In this document: positions 1-8,232 of the stretch, piece by piece
How the letters are laid out: each line of letters begins with the position of its first letter
How positions within the stretch are numbered: the stretch's first letter is position 1
Source: HRBIN12 sp035762085
Lineage (GTDB): Bacteria > Actinomycetota > UBA4738 > HRBIN12
Length of the DNA: 63,234 nt
NCBI GenBank assembly: GCA_035762085.1
Contig: DASTPT010000003.1
Span: forward strand, 1-63,234
Reading direction: 5' to 3'
Notes under the pieces: model-generated
Database searches by the model: none
What the model was told of the DNA's origin: nothing
The model's input: only the letters and a program-made list of their open reading frames with translations
Made by a program: the position numbers and the translations under genes

Positions 1-722
1 GCCGTGTCGAAGAGCTCACCCTCGTCGCATGCCTCGTTCTCGTTCTCGTCGATGCATGCGGTGATAGTGTTCGTCCCCTCTGTGTCGTTCGTGAACGCGA
101 AGTCCGCGTCACCCGCGGCGTCGGTCACCGCATCGCCGGAGTCCGGGTCGGGTGTCGGGTCCCCCGAAACGTCGAAGTGGACGGCTGCGCCGGCGAACGG
201 CTGAGGTGGTTCCAGCTGATCCTTGACCGTCGCAGTCACGGTGTGCGTCGAGTCGACGGGGTTCGTCTCCTCGGCGGGGGCAAGCTCGATGGTCGTCGCG
301 ACCGGCACCACCCACGTCTTGAGTGCCGAGTCCGTCGCCTCGCCCTCCTCGCACACGTCACTTTCGTCCTCGTCGACGCAGGCGGTGATCGTGTTGGTCA
401 CCTCAGCGCTGTTCGTGAAGGTGAACTCCGCCTCGCCCGCGGCATCGGTCGTCACCGAACCCGTGTCGGGTGTGGCCGTGCCCTCGGCCGAGACGTCGAA
501 GAGGACGACCGCCCCCTCGAGCGCCGCCGCGTCCTCCATGACGGTGGCGGTCACCGTATGGTCCGTCCCTACCGCGTTCGTCTCCTCCGCCGGGACCAGG
601 GACACGGTGATGACCTGTGCCGATGCGGGTAGAGCTGCGACGAACATCCACGCGATCGTCAGCAACGAGGTGAACAGCGCTGCCGATAGGCGCGTCGATC
701 TCCGATACTTGCGTCTCGTCAT
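1..722 (-). CDS. Secreted Ig-like (Big-type) repeat protein, C-terminus beyond window
   Basis: The reading frame runs off the left edge without a stop, so only the first 240 codons are seen. Residues 1-27 form a signal peptide: a basic start (MTRRKYRRSTR), a hydrophobic core and a signal-peptidase site at ALPASAQ. The mature part holds two tandem repeats of about 90 residues with strongly similar sequence, roughly 29-125 and 126-240. Each contains PAEETN, HTVTATV, FDVS, TDAAG, a TNTITAC strand and then an acidic loop with a second cysteine (CVDEDESDVCEEGE and CIDENENEACDEGE). This is the layout of bacterial Ig-like adhesion or invasin-type domains, with a probable disulfide and possible cation binding in each acidic loop; that binding is inference. 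The ATG at 722-720 follows a GGAGGG ribosome site 4-5 bases upstream. It is transcribed in the same direction as the membrane-anchored sigma factor upstream, so a surface or envelope link is possible. Confidence 0.8.
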   Translation of the reverse strand, partial: MTRRKYRRSTRLSAALFTSLLTIAWMFVAALPASAQVITVSLVPAEETNAVGTDHTVTATVMEDAAALEGAVVLFDVSAEGTATPDTGSVTTDAAGEAEFTFTNSAEVTNTITACVDEDESDVCEEGEATDSALKTWVVPVATTIELAPAEETNPVDSTHTVTATVKDQLEPPQPFAGAAVHFDVSGDPTPDPDSGDAVTDAAGDADFAFTNDTEGTNTITACIDENENEACDEGELFDT

Positions 723-1029
723 GCTCCCTCCATTCGGGCGCAACCTCCCCATCGAGGATGCGCCACCTCAGCGATGGATCGACTGGATGGCCACGTCCCT
801 CCTTTCCCTCGGCCTTCCTGCTGTGTCATGACGTGGATGTCTCCGCTGCTCTCATCACCCCCAACAGGCCCTTGGCGTATTCCGAGTGGGATCCCGATGC
901 GAACAGGGGCCACGAGCTTCGATCCCAGCGCCGGGCACGAGCGGGTGTGGAGCAGCACTGGTGCCTCCCTCCGCTACAGGTAACGACGGGATGCCCGGAA
1001 GGTTGCGTTCCTCGTGAATCCCGTGCGGG
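723..1029. other. Intergenic stretch, no gene recognised
   Basis: This gap of 307 bases separates two minus-strand genes. The short frames in it have no recognisable domain and no good ribosome site. It holds the ribosome site of the Ig-like gene (about 725-730, minus strand) and presumably its promoter, but no convincing -10/-35 pair or strong terminator hairpin is visible. Confidence 0.5.
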
Positions 1030-2631
1030 TCAACTCCCCGACAGGAAGAGGTGTGTCTCCGCAAGCGTGGCGCCGTCCGGCGCCGTGTCCACGACGAGGG
1101 CGAACGTGCCGTCGAGGACCGCCGGGGGCTCCTCGGCGAGGAGGTCGCTGGTGCGACCGTACGTCCCGGAGGATGCATACCGGTGTCCACCGAGCTCCAG
1201 CGGAGTCACCGATGCGACCGACGTGCCCTCGTACCGGTACATCACACCGTCCTGGTGAACGTCGAGGATGAATCCACCCGTGTGCTCGTCCCCCGGGGTT
1301 CCCCACACCGAGAGCTCCATGCTCCACGGGCTGCCGCCTTCCGTGGGGTTCTCGATCGTGGCGACCGCTTCCTGCAGGAAGGCGAACCCCTCGCCGACTG
1401 ACCCTTCGACGATCGTCGAGGTGACGACCATCCCGCCGCAGCTGCACTCATATCCGGCCGACACCTCGAACCACAGCTTCGGTGGCGCGAGTGGAGCGGG
1501 AACCGGCGGAGTGGTCGGGGAGGCTACGGTCGAGGGTTCCACAGAGGGGCTCGTTGGCACCGTCGGTGAGGCGGTCGTCGGGGGCACCGACGGTGAGGCG
1601 ATCGGCGGGGACGGGGTCAGCGAAGGCGTCGGGAGGGGCGTGGGCTTCGTTGCGGCATCCGTTGGGGCAGCGGCGGGATCGTTTCGCTGCGCGTCGTCGT
1701 CAGCCGTCGGGATGTCCTCGACAACGAGGACCGACCCGGCACGCGGTTCACGGGCCGACGCCGCGATCGGAGTCGGGGGCGGTTCCGGTGGGCGGACCTT
1801 CGGCGTCGGGACCGCCGCGCTCACGATCGTGGTCCCGGCGATGAGCACCGTCATCGCAGCAGCTGCCACGCGATCTGTCGTGGCCATGCCGGTCGTCGCC
1901 GCAGCACCGGGGAGGGACGCCGCGAACTCCGCCGTGTCCCGCGCGTATCCGAAGAGCCGGCGCGCTAAGTCCGGCAGGCGGGACGGCAGCAACACGATGG
2001 CGCCGATCGCGCCACGCAGGTGCGTCGGGGGCAACTCGCGAGCGTCCCAGGCGAGCCGGAAGGCCCTCCTCGCCCTGCATATCAGCGCCTTGACCTGCTT
2101 CGGCGTCGTCCCGAGCAGTTCCGCGATCTCGTCGTGTGACCGTCCCTCGATCTCTCGCAGCACGAGCGCGTATCGATGGTTCGGGCGGAGACGGTTGAGC
2201 GTCGCCTGCAGCCGCTCCTGATCGAACTGCCGCTCCAACAGCACCGCCGGCTCGCGATCGTCCACGATCATGAGCTCGTCCAGAGGCCGATCCGCCGGCT
2301 GGGGGTGTCGCTGCCGTGCGCGGCAGGTATCGAACGCGACGTTCGTCGCGATGCGGGCGACCCACGGGCGGAGGGCGTAGCGGCCGTTGAACCGGTGCAG
2401 GCCGCGATAGACCTTCAGCATCGCCTCCTGTGTGGCTTCCTCGGCATCCTCCGAGTCCCCGAGGATCCTCTGGCAGATGTGCCTGGCGAGACCCGCGTAG
2501 CGACGGTAGATCTCGAGGTACGCGGCCTCTTCCCGACCCGCCTGGAACTCGAGGACCAGGCGGCGATCATCGGCCCCGGCCTGGTCGAGCTGCGCTGCCC
2601 GTCCGGTCCTGTCGGAGATACGTGTCGCCAC
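1030..2631 (-). CDS. ECF sigma factor fused to a membrane anchor and an outer domain
   Basis: A 533-residue protein. Residues about 25-110 are sigma-70 region 2 (EEAYLEIYRRYAGLAR, DAEEATQEAMLKVY, RPWVARIATNVAFD) and about 130-195 are region 4 (ALVLREIEGRSHDEIAELLG, then the helix-turn-helix with KALICRARRAF). A normal ECF sigma factor ends there. Here the chain continues through a basic segment, one hydrophobic helix at about 254-274, a Pro/Thr/Ser-rich linker at about 275-385, and a C-terminal domain of about 150 residues with CSC that I do not recognise. The predicted topology puts sigma in the cytoplasm and the tail outside, so the protein could sense envelope state directly. The GTG start has AAGGAGA about 5 bases upstream. 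No separate anti-sigma gene lies beside it. The sigma assignment is firm; membrane sensing is inference. Confidence 0.85.
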   Translation of the reverse strand: MATRISDRTGRAAQLDQAGADDRRLVLEFQAGREEAAYLEIYRRYAGLARHICQRILGDSEDAEEATQEAMLKVYRGLHRFNGRYALRPWVARIATNVAFDTCRARQRHPQPADRPLDELMIVDDREPAVLLERQFDQERLQATLNRLRPNHRYALVLREIEGRSHDEIAELLGTTPKQVKALICRARRAFRLAWDARELPPTHLRGAIGAIVLLPSRLPDLARRLFGYARDTAEFAASLPGAAATTGMATTDRVAAAAMTVLIAGTTIVSAAVPTPKVRPPEPPPTPIAASAREPRAGSVLVVEDIPTADDDAQRNDPAAAPTDAATKPTPLPTPSLTPSPPIASPSVPPTTASPTVPTSPSVEPSTVASPTTPPVPAPLAPPKLWFEVSAGYECSCGGMVVTSTIVEGSVGEGFAFLQEAVATIENPTEGGSPWSMELSVWGTPGDEHTGGFILDVHQDGVMYRYEGTSVASVTPLELGGHRYASSGTYGRTSDLLAEEPPAVLDGTFALVVDTAPDGATLAETHLFLSGS

Positions 2632-2907
2632 GATGTCTCCTTCGACGGCAGGCGGATGGCCCGGGGGCAGCCGTCCCGTCCTGCACCGGTTGTCGCAGGG
2701 GTGTCACCCTCCGATACAACCCGCGCTCATCCTGCGGCCTTGCAGGAGCAACATCAGGGTCGAAAGACCCCATCAGACTAGGGACTTACGGCGTTCGCTG
2801 CCACTCGGCACGTGGTCCGATGCTTCGCAGCCGCTCTCGACGTGCGGTTGGCGAGGAGTGCTCTCTCGCGGGCTGATCCCGGATCCGCGCCAGGGCAACG
2901 AGCCGAG

Positions 2908-2979
<72 letters not shown>

Positions 2980-2990
2980 TCGCAGAGCCG

Positions 2991-2996
2991 AGTCTA
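2991..2996 (-). promoter_or_regulatory. -10 element of the tRNA-Arg gene
   Basis: TAGACT on the minus strand lies 11 bases before the tRNA 5' end, so transcription would begin about 4 bases upstream of the mature tRNA. The same hexamer precedes other genes in this window. A clear -35 was not seen. Confidence 0.5.
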
Positions 2997-3026
2997 GCAA
3001 CGGACCCGCCCGCGGCCGGGGGCGCC

Positions 3027-3032
3027 TATGCT
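3027..3032 (+). promoter_or_regulatory. -10 element, leaderless start of the receiver gene
   Basis: TATGCT followed by 8 bases and then GTG at 3041. The spacing puts the transcription start at or next to the start codon, with no room for a ribosome site. It is divergent from the tRNA promoter about 30 bases away. Confidence 0.55.
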
Positions 3033-3040
3033 TGCCGCCC

Positions 3041-3436
3041 GTGGAGCCAGAGGCCCAGACCGCCCCGCGCGTGCTCGTCGTCGACGACGAGCCGATCATC
3101 CTGCGGCTGATCTTGGTGAACCTCCGCCTGGAGGGGTTCGACGTCGTCGGGTGCTCGAGCGGCGAGGACGCGCTGCGCGAGGCGGCCGAGCGGACCCCCG
3201 ACGTCGTCGTGCTCGACGTCGTCCTGCCGGGGATCGACGGGTTCGAGGTCTGCCGGCGGCTCCGGACGGCGCCCGAGACCGCGGACGTGCCGGTCGTCAT
3301 GGTGACGGCGCAGGCACAGGACGAGGACCGGGAGCGCGGCTACGCTCTCGGGGTGTTCGAGTACGTCACGAAGCCGTTCGAGCCGCCGGCCCTCATCGGG
3401 ATCGTGCGCGCCGCGCTCGAGAGCCGGGCTCGCTGA
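3041..3436 (+). CDS. Stand-alone response-regulator receiver protein
   Basis: A 131-residue CheY-like receiver domain with no output domain. The acidic pocket is in VLVVDDEP, the phospho-acceptor aspartate is in VVLDVVLPGIDG, the switch threonine is in VMVTAQ and the conserved lysine in VTKPFEP. All residues for phosphorylation are present. It would act by binding another protein when phosphorylated. No histidine kinase is in the window, so its partner is unknown. GTG 3041 is chosen because a -10 hexamer lies 8 bases upstream and because it begins close to the domain; a TTG at 3032 would overlap that hexamer. It ends 10 bases before argS and may share its transcript. Confidence 0.85.
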   Translation: MEPEAQTAPRVLVVDDEPIILRLILVNLRLEGFDVVGCSSGEDALREAAERTPDVVVLDVVLPGIDGFEVCRRLRTAPETADVPVVMVTAQAQDEDRERGYALGVFEYVTKPFEPPALIGIVRAALESRAR

Positions 3437-3446
3437 GGCCCGCGCC

Positions 3447-5120
3447 GTGATCGAGGAACGCCTGATCGCCCTGGTCCGGGAGGCGCTCGCCGCGTCCGCC
3501 GGCGAGCTCGGGCTGGAGGGCGACCCGCCACCGGTCGAGCTCTCGGTGCCGAAGAAGAAGGCGCACGGCGACTTCGCGACGAACGCGGCGCTGGCGCTGG
3601 CCGGACGTGTCGGCCGTCCATCGCGCGAGGTCGCCGAGGTCCTGGTGGGCCACCTGCCGGAGGCGGCCTTCGTCGAGCGGGTCGAGATCGCCGGCCCGGG
3701 GTTCATGAACTTCTTCGTCACCGATGCGTGGCTCCACGATGCCCTCCGGGAGGCGGTGCGGCTCGGCCCCGCGTACGGACGCGGCGAGCCCCTCGGGCGC
3801 TCGGTTCAGGTCGAGTTCGTGAGCGCGAACCCGACCGGGCCGCTCCACATCGGGACCGCGAGGAACGCGGTGATCGGAGACGCGATCGCCGCCGTGATGG
3901 AGGCGGCCGGATGGTCGGTCGGGCGCGAGTACTACTTCAACGACGCCGGACGACAGATGGACCTGTTCGGCGCGTCGGTCGAGGCCCGCTACCTGCAGCG
4001 GTTCGGTCGAGACGTCGAGATCCCCGACGAGGGCTACCACGGCGCCTACATCGGCGACCTCGCCGAGGAGCTCGCCGCGACCTTCGGGGATGCGTTCGTC
4101 GACCTGCCCGAGGAGGAACGACAGGAGCGCATCCTGCACGAGGGTGCCCATAGGATCCTCGCGCAGATCGAGCGGACGCTCGAGCGCTTCGGCGTGCGGT
4201 TCGATCGCTTCGTGCACGAGAGGGAACTGCACGAGTCCGGCCAGGTGCAGCAGGCCGTGGACCGGCTCCGTGCGGGGGGGCACGTCTACGACGCCGACGG
4301 CGCCGTCTGGTTCCGCTCGACCGACTTCGGCGACGACAAGGATCGCCCGTTGATCCGGTCGAACGGAGCCCCGACCTACTTCGCGGCCGACTGCGCGTAC
4401 GTCGTCGACAAGTTCCGTCGCGGTTTCGACCATCTGATCTACGTCTGGGGCGCCGATCATCACGGCGACGTCGCCCGGGTGAAGGGCGCCGCCGAGGCGA
4501 TGGGCTTCGACCCGGACGCGGTCGAGATCGTCCTCTACCAGTTCGTGACCCTCTACCGCGGCGGGGAGCTCGTGCGGATGAGCAAACGAGCCGGCGACAT
4601 CATCACCCTCGATGAGCTCCTCGACGAGGTGGGTGTCGACGCGACGCGATTCACGCTCCTGTCGCGCTCGAGCGATTCACCCATGGACTTCGACATCGAG
4701 CTCGTGAAGCGCCAGACGATGGACAACCCCGTCTACTACGTCCAGTACGGGCACGCCCGCATCGCGAGCATCCTGCGACACGCTGTCGAGCGGGGCGTGA
4801 CGCTCCGACCGATCGAGGAGGCCGACCTGCCGCTGCTCTCGACGGAGGCCGAGGTCGAGCTCCTGAAGGGGATCGCCGAGGTCCCGGCCCGCGTCGCCGA
4901 GGCGGCCGGGCTGCGGGCGCCGCACCGGCTGACCTACTTCGCGCAGGAGCTGGCGTCGCGGTTCCACCGCTTCTACACCGTCTCTCGCGTGGTCACCGAC
5001 GACGACGCCCTCACGCAGGCCCGGCTGTGGCTGTGTACCGGGGCGAAGCTCGCGATCGCGAACGTCCTCGGCCTCCTCGGTGTCTCGGCGCCCGAGGCGA
5101 TGGAGCGCGTGGATGCCTGA
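3447..5120 (+). CDS. argS: Arginyl-tRNA synthetase
   Basis: Class I synthetase that charges tRNA-Arg with arginine in the cytoplasm; 557 residues, the normal length. The N-terminal additional domain (about 1-110) is followed by the catalytic core with the HIGH-type motif HIG at 134-136 (NPTGPLHIGTARNA) and the KMSK-type loop MSK at 378-380 (VRMSKRAGD). The C-terminal helical DALR-type anticodon domain includes the segment YVQYGHARI. The GTG start is 10 bases after the receiver gene. Its end overlaps the lysA start by 8 bases. The argS-lysA-hom-thrC-thrB order is the usual actinobacterial arrangement. A tRNA-Arg gene lies about 500 bases upstream. Confidence 0.97.
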   Translation: MIEERLIALVREALAASAGELGLEGDPPPVELSVPKKKAHGDFATNAALALAGRVGRPSREVAEVLVGHLPEAAFVERVEIAGPGFMNFFVTDAWLHDALREAVRLGPAYGRGEPLGRSVQVEFVSANPTGPLHIGTARNAVIGDAIAAVMEAAGWSVGREYYFNDAGRQMDLFGASVEARYLQRFGRDVEIPDEGYHGAYIGDLAEELAATFGDAFVDLPEEERQERILHEGAHRILAQIERTLERFGVRFDRFVHERELHESGQVQQAVDRLRAGGHVYDADGAVWFRSTDFGDDKDRPLIRSNGAPTYFAADCAYVVDKFRRGFDHLIYVWGADHHGDVARVKGAAEAMGFDPDAVEIVLYQFVTLYRGGELVRMSKRAGDIITLDELLDEVGVDATRFTLLSRSSDSPMDFDIELVKRQTMDNPVYYVQYGHARIASILRHAVERGVTLRPIEEADLPLLSTEAEVELLKGIAEVPARVAEAAGLRAPHRLTYFAQELASRFHRFYTVSRVVTDDDALTQARLWLCTGAKLAIANVLGLLGVSAPEAMERVDA

Positions 5121-6939
5121 GCGCGACGCCGGCCCCTGGCCGGCGAACGCGACGTTCGACGAGCGGGGGCTCTCGGTCGCCGGGATACGCGCCTCGGATC
5201 TCGCCCTCCGTTTCGGGACGCCGCTGCTCGTCGCCGACGAGTCGCACCTGCGCGAGCGCGCGCGCACGTTCGCGCGCCTGTTCCCGCACCCGCTGTACGC
5301 GGTGAAGGCGTTCACCTCGCACCAGATGATCCGGCTCGTCGCCGCCGAGGGTCTCGACCTGCTGGCGGCGACCGACGGTGAGCTCGAGGCCTGCTTACGA
5401 GCCGGCGTGCCGGCGACACGGGTCGTCCTGCACGGCAACAACAAGAGCGACGCCGAGCTCGCCATGGCCGTCCGCGAGCGCGTCCGGCTCGTGAACGTCG
5501 ACAACCCGCAGGAGCTCGAGCGGCTGGAGGCCGCAGCCGCCGAGGTGCCGGTGGTCCAGCCGATCCTGTTGCGCGTCGTGCCCGAGGTCGCCGCGGGTGC
5601 GCACGGCGCGATCCGGACGGGGGAGCCCGGCTCGAAGTTCGGGACGCCGCTTCCGCTCGTGCCCGAAGCGGTCCGTCGCGCCACGGAGCTAGCGCACGTG
5701 GACCTGGTCGGGATCCACGCCCACATCGGCTCCCAGGTGCTCGACGTGGACCCCTACCTCGCCGAGACCGACGTGCTGCTGGACCTGCTCGTGCGCCTGC
5801 GGGACGAGACCGGCTTCGAGGCCGACATCGTGGACGTGGGCGGCGGGTTCGGCGTCGCCTACACGGACGAGGCGCCGACCAGCCTGGACGAGATCGCGCC
5901 GGCGGTGCTCGCCCGGGTCCGCGAGGGCGCCGAGGCGCGAGGGCTCCGCGTGCCTCACACGCTGGTGGAGCCGGGGCGCTCGGTCGTGGGGCAGGGGATG
6001 CTCACCCTCTACCGCGTCGGAGCGGTGAAGCGCGGGGCCGACGGGCGGCCGATCGTCGCCGTCGACGGCGGGATGTCGGACAACGTGCGGCCGATGCTCT
6101 ACGGCTCGCGGTACTCGGTCGCGCTCGCCGGGCCGGCCCGACACGGTGCCTCGACCGTCGTCGAGATCGTGGGTCGGCACTGCGAGTCGGGAGACGTGCT
6201 CGCGCGAGCGGTCGAGCTGGCGCGAACGCCGGAACCAGGCGACCTGCTCGCGTTCGCGGGGACGGGCGCGTACACGTACTCGATGGCGAGCGCGTACAAC
6301 CGCGTCGGGCGGCCCGCGGTCGTCGCCGTCGCGGACGGGCGCGCGCGGCTGTGGGTGCGGCGGGAGGACGCCGCGGACCTGGACCGGCTGGAGCCCGCCG
6401 CTGCGCCGCCGACGCCCACGGCGCCACCGCCCGAGGGCGTGACGATCCACGCCGCGAGGCCGCGCGACGCCGAGCGCTTCCTGGCCCTGTACCGCGAGGT
6501 CGTGGCCGAGGATCGGTTCCTGCGGGTCGAGCGGGTGCTGCTCTCGGTGCGCGAGACGAAGCGTCGGTTCCGCCACTCGAGGACGTCGAGGGAGGCGTTC
6601 CTGCTCGCGACCGAGGCCGAGCGGATCGTCGGGTGGATCTCGATCGCGCGCGAGCCGTTCGCGGTGATCCGTCACGTTGCGACGTTCGGGATGGCGGTCG
6701 CGGCGGACCGGCGGGGTCGGGGGATCGGCGCCGCACTCCTCGCCGAGGCGCTGCGATGGGCGCGCGAGGTGGGCGTCGAGAAGGTCGAGCTCTCCGTCTT
6801 CCCCGAGAACCGGGCGGCCCTCATCCTCTACCGCCGGTTCGGCTTCGTCGAGGAGGGCCGTCTTCGACGGCACTCGCGCAAGTCCTACGGTGACGTGGAC
6901 GAGATACTGATGGGGGTCTGGCTGGGGGAGGACGCGTGA
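5113..6939 (+). CDS. lysA: Diaminopimelate decarboxylase fused to a GNAT acetyltransferase
   Basis: A 608-residue fusion. Residues 1-430 are a complete PLP-dependent diaminopimelate decarboxylase, the last step of lysine synthesis: PLP lysine 65 in YAVKA, phosphate-binding DVGGGFG at about 241-247, EPGRS at about 286-290, and the C-terminal catalytic motif HCESGD at about 356-361. A proline-rich linker (about 428-442) leads to a second complete domain, about 443-600. This is a GNAT N-acetyltransferase with the acetyl-CoA loop RRGRGIGAALL and the motif FPENRAALILYRRFGF. LysA proteins are normally about 420-450 residues, so the fusion is unusual. ATG 5113 lies inside the end of argS and keeps the normal LysA N-terminus. 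The acetyl acceptor is unknown. The stop overlaps the hom GTG by 4 bases. Confidence 0.95.
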   Translation: MPERDAGPWPANATFDERGLSVAGIRASDLALRFGTPLLVADESHLRERARTFARLFPHPLYAVKAFTSHQMIRLVAAEGLDLLAATDGELEACLRAGVPATRVVLHGNNKSDAELAMAVRERVRLVNVDNPQELERLEAAAAEVPVVQPILLRVVPEVAAGAHGAIRTGEPGSKFGTPLPLVPEAVRRATELAHVDLVGIHAHIGSQVLDVDPYLAETDVLLDLLVRLRDETGFEADIVDVGGGFGVAYTDEAPTSLDEIAPAVLARVREGAEARGLRVPHTLVEPGRSVVGQGMLTLYRVGAVKRGADGRPIVAVDGGMSDNVRPMLYGSRYSVALAGPARHGASTVVEIVGRHCESGDVLARAVELARTPEPGDLLAFAGTGAYTYSMASAYNRVGRPAVVAVADGRARLWVRREDAADLDRLEPAAAPPTPTAPPPEGVTIHAARPRDAERFLALYREVVAEDRFLRVERVLLSVRETKRRFRHSRTSREAFLLATEAERIVGWISIAREPFAVIRHVATFGMAVAADRRGRGIGAALLAEALRWAREVGVEKVELSVFPENRAALILYRRFGFVEEGRLRRHSRKSYGDVDEILMGVWLGEDA

Positions 6940-8228
6940 GCGCGGACGCGGTACGGGTCGGGGTGCTGGGCTGCGGGAACGTCGGCAGCGCGGTGATCCG
7001 GCTGCTCGACGAGCACGCCGACGAGATCGCACGCCGCGCCGGCTGCCGGCTCCAGGTCGGGCGCGTCGCCGTGCGCGACCCTTCGAGGGCGCGCGACGTG
7101 CCGATCGACCGCTCGCGGTTCACCGCCGATCCGATCGAGGTCCTCGACGACCCGGACGTCGACGTCGTGTGCGAGCTCATCGGCGGGGACGAGCCGGCGG
7201 GCGCGCTGATCCTCTCGGCATTCGAGCGCGGCAAGCCCGTCGTTACCGCCAACAAGGAGCTGCTCGCGACGCGCGGTCGAGAGCTGTTCGACGCCTCGGA
7301 CGCCAAGGGGCTCGACCTGTACTTCGAGGCGGCGGTCGGCGGCGGGATCCCGTTGATCCGGCCGCTCAAGGAGTCGCTCACGGGGGAGCGCGTGCGCCGC
7401 GTGCTCGGGATCGTGAACGGCACCACGAACTTCATCCTCACGAAGATGGCCGACGAGGGGCGGTCCTTCGCCGACGTGCTGGCCGAGGCGCAGGCGCTCG
7501 GCTACGCCGAGGCCGATCCCACCGCCGACGTCGAGGGGCACGACGCCGCGGCGAAGTGCGCGATCTTGGCCTCGATCGCCTTCAACGCCCGCGTGACGTC
7601 GGCGGACGTGTTCCGCGAGGGCATCGCGCACGTGTCGCCGGAGGACATCGAGTTCGCCCGGCGCCTCGGGTACGTCGTGAAGCTCCTCGCGATCGCCGAG
7701 CTCGTGGAGGGCGACCGCATCGCCGCACGGGTCCACCCCGCGATGATCCCCGCCACGCACCCGCTCGCCGCGGTCCGCGACGCGTACAACGCCGTGTTCG
7801 TGGAGGGGCCGCACATCGGCGAGCTGATGTTCTACGGCCGGGGCGCCGGCGGCGACGCCACCGCGACGGCGGTCGTGGGCGACCTGGTGAGCGTCGCGCG
7901 GAACCTCCAGGCCGGTGCTCGTGGCGTGGGCTGCACGTGCTTCCACGAGCGGACGATCCGGCCCATGTCCGAGATGGAGGGTCAGTACTACATCCTCACG
8001 AGCGTCGAGGACCGGCCCGGTGTTCTGGCCGAGATCGCCGGCGTCTTCGGGCGGAACCAGGTGTCGCTGAAGAGCATGTGGCAGGAGGGGCTGGGCGACG
8101 AGGCTCGGCTCGTGTTCGTCACGCACCGCGCGCGCGAGGGCGCCTTCCAGGAGGCCGCCGCGCAGATCCGCGCCCTGCCGTCGGTGCGAGAGGTGCGCTC
8201 GATCCTGCGCGTCGAGGCCGAGGAGTGA
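6936..8228 (+). CDS. hom: Homoserine dehydrogenase with ACT domain
   Basis: Reduces aspartate semialdehyde to homoserine, the branch point to threonine and methionine. The 430-residue chain starts with the NAD(P) Rossmann motif GCGNVGSAV. The catalytic domain contains VTANKELLATRG, the substrate-binding block GIVNGTTNFILTKM and YAEADPTADVEGHDAA with the usual catalytic lysine region AAKCAIL. A C-terminal ACT domain (about 350-430, starting YYILTSVEDRPGVLAEIAGVF) is the usual threonine feedback site. The GTG start overlaps the lysA stop as GTGA, so translation is likely coupled. It is followed by thrC after 4 bases. Confidence 0.97.
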   Translation: MSADAVRVGVLGCGNVGSAVIRLLDEHADEIARRAGCRLQVGRVAVRDPSRARDVPIDRSRFTADPIEVLDDPDVDVVCELIGGDEPAGALILSAFERGKPVVTANKELLATRGRELFDASDAKGLDLYFEAAVGGGIPLIRPLKESLTGERVRRVLGIVNGTTNFILTKMADEGRSFADVLAEAQALGYAEADPTADVEGHDAAAKCAILASIAFNARVTSADVFREGIAHVSPEDIEFARRLGYVVKLLAIAELVEGDRIAARVHPAMIPATHPLAAVRDAYNAVFVEGPHIGELMFYGRGAGGDATATAVVGDLVSVARNLQAGARGVGCTCFHERTIRPMSEMEGQYYILTSVEDRPGVLAEIAGVFGRNQVSLKSMWQEGLGDEARLVFVTHRAREGAFQEAAAQIRALPSVREVRSILRVEAEE

Positions 8229-8232
8229 CCGC

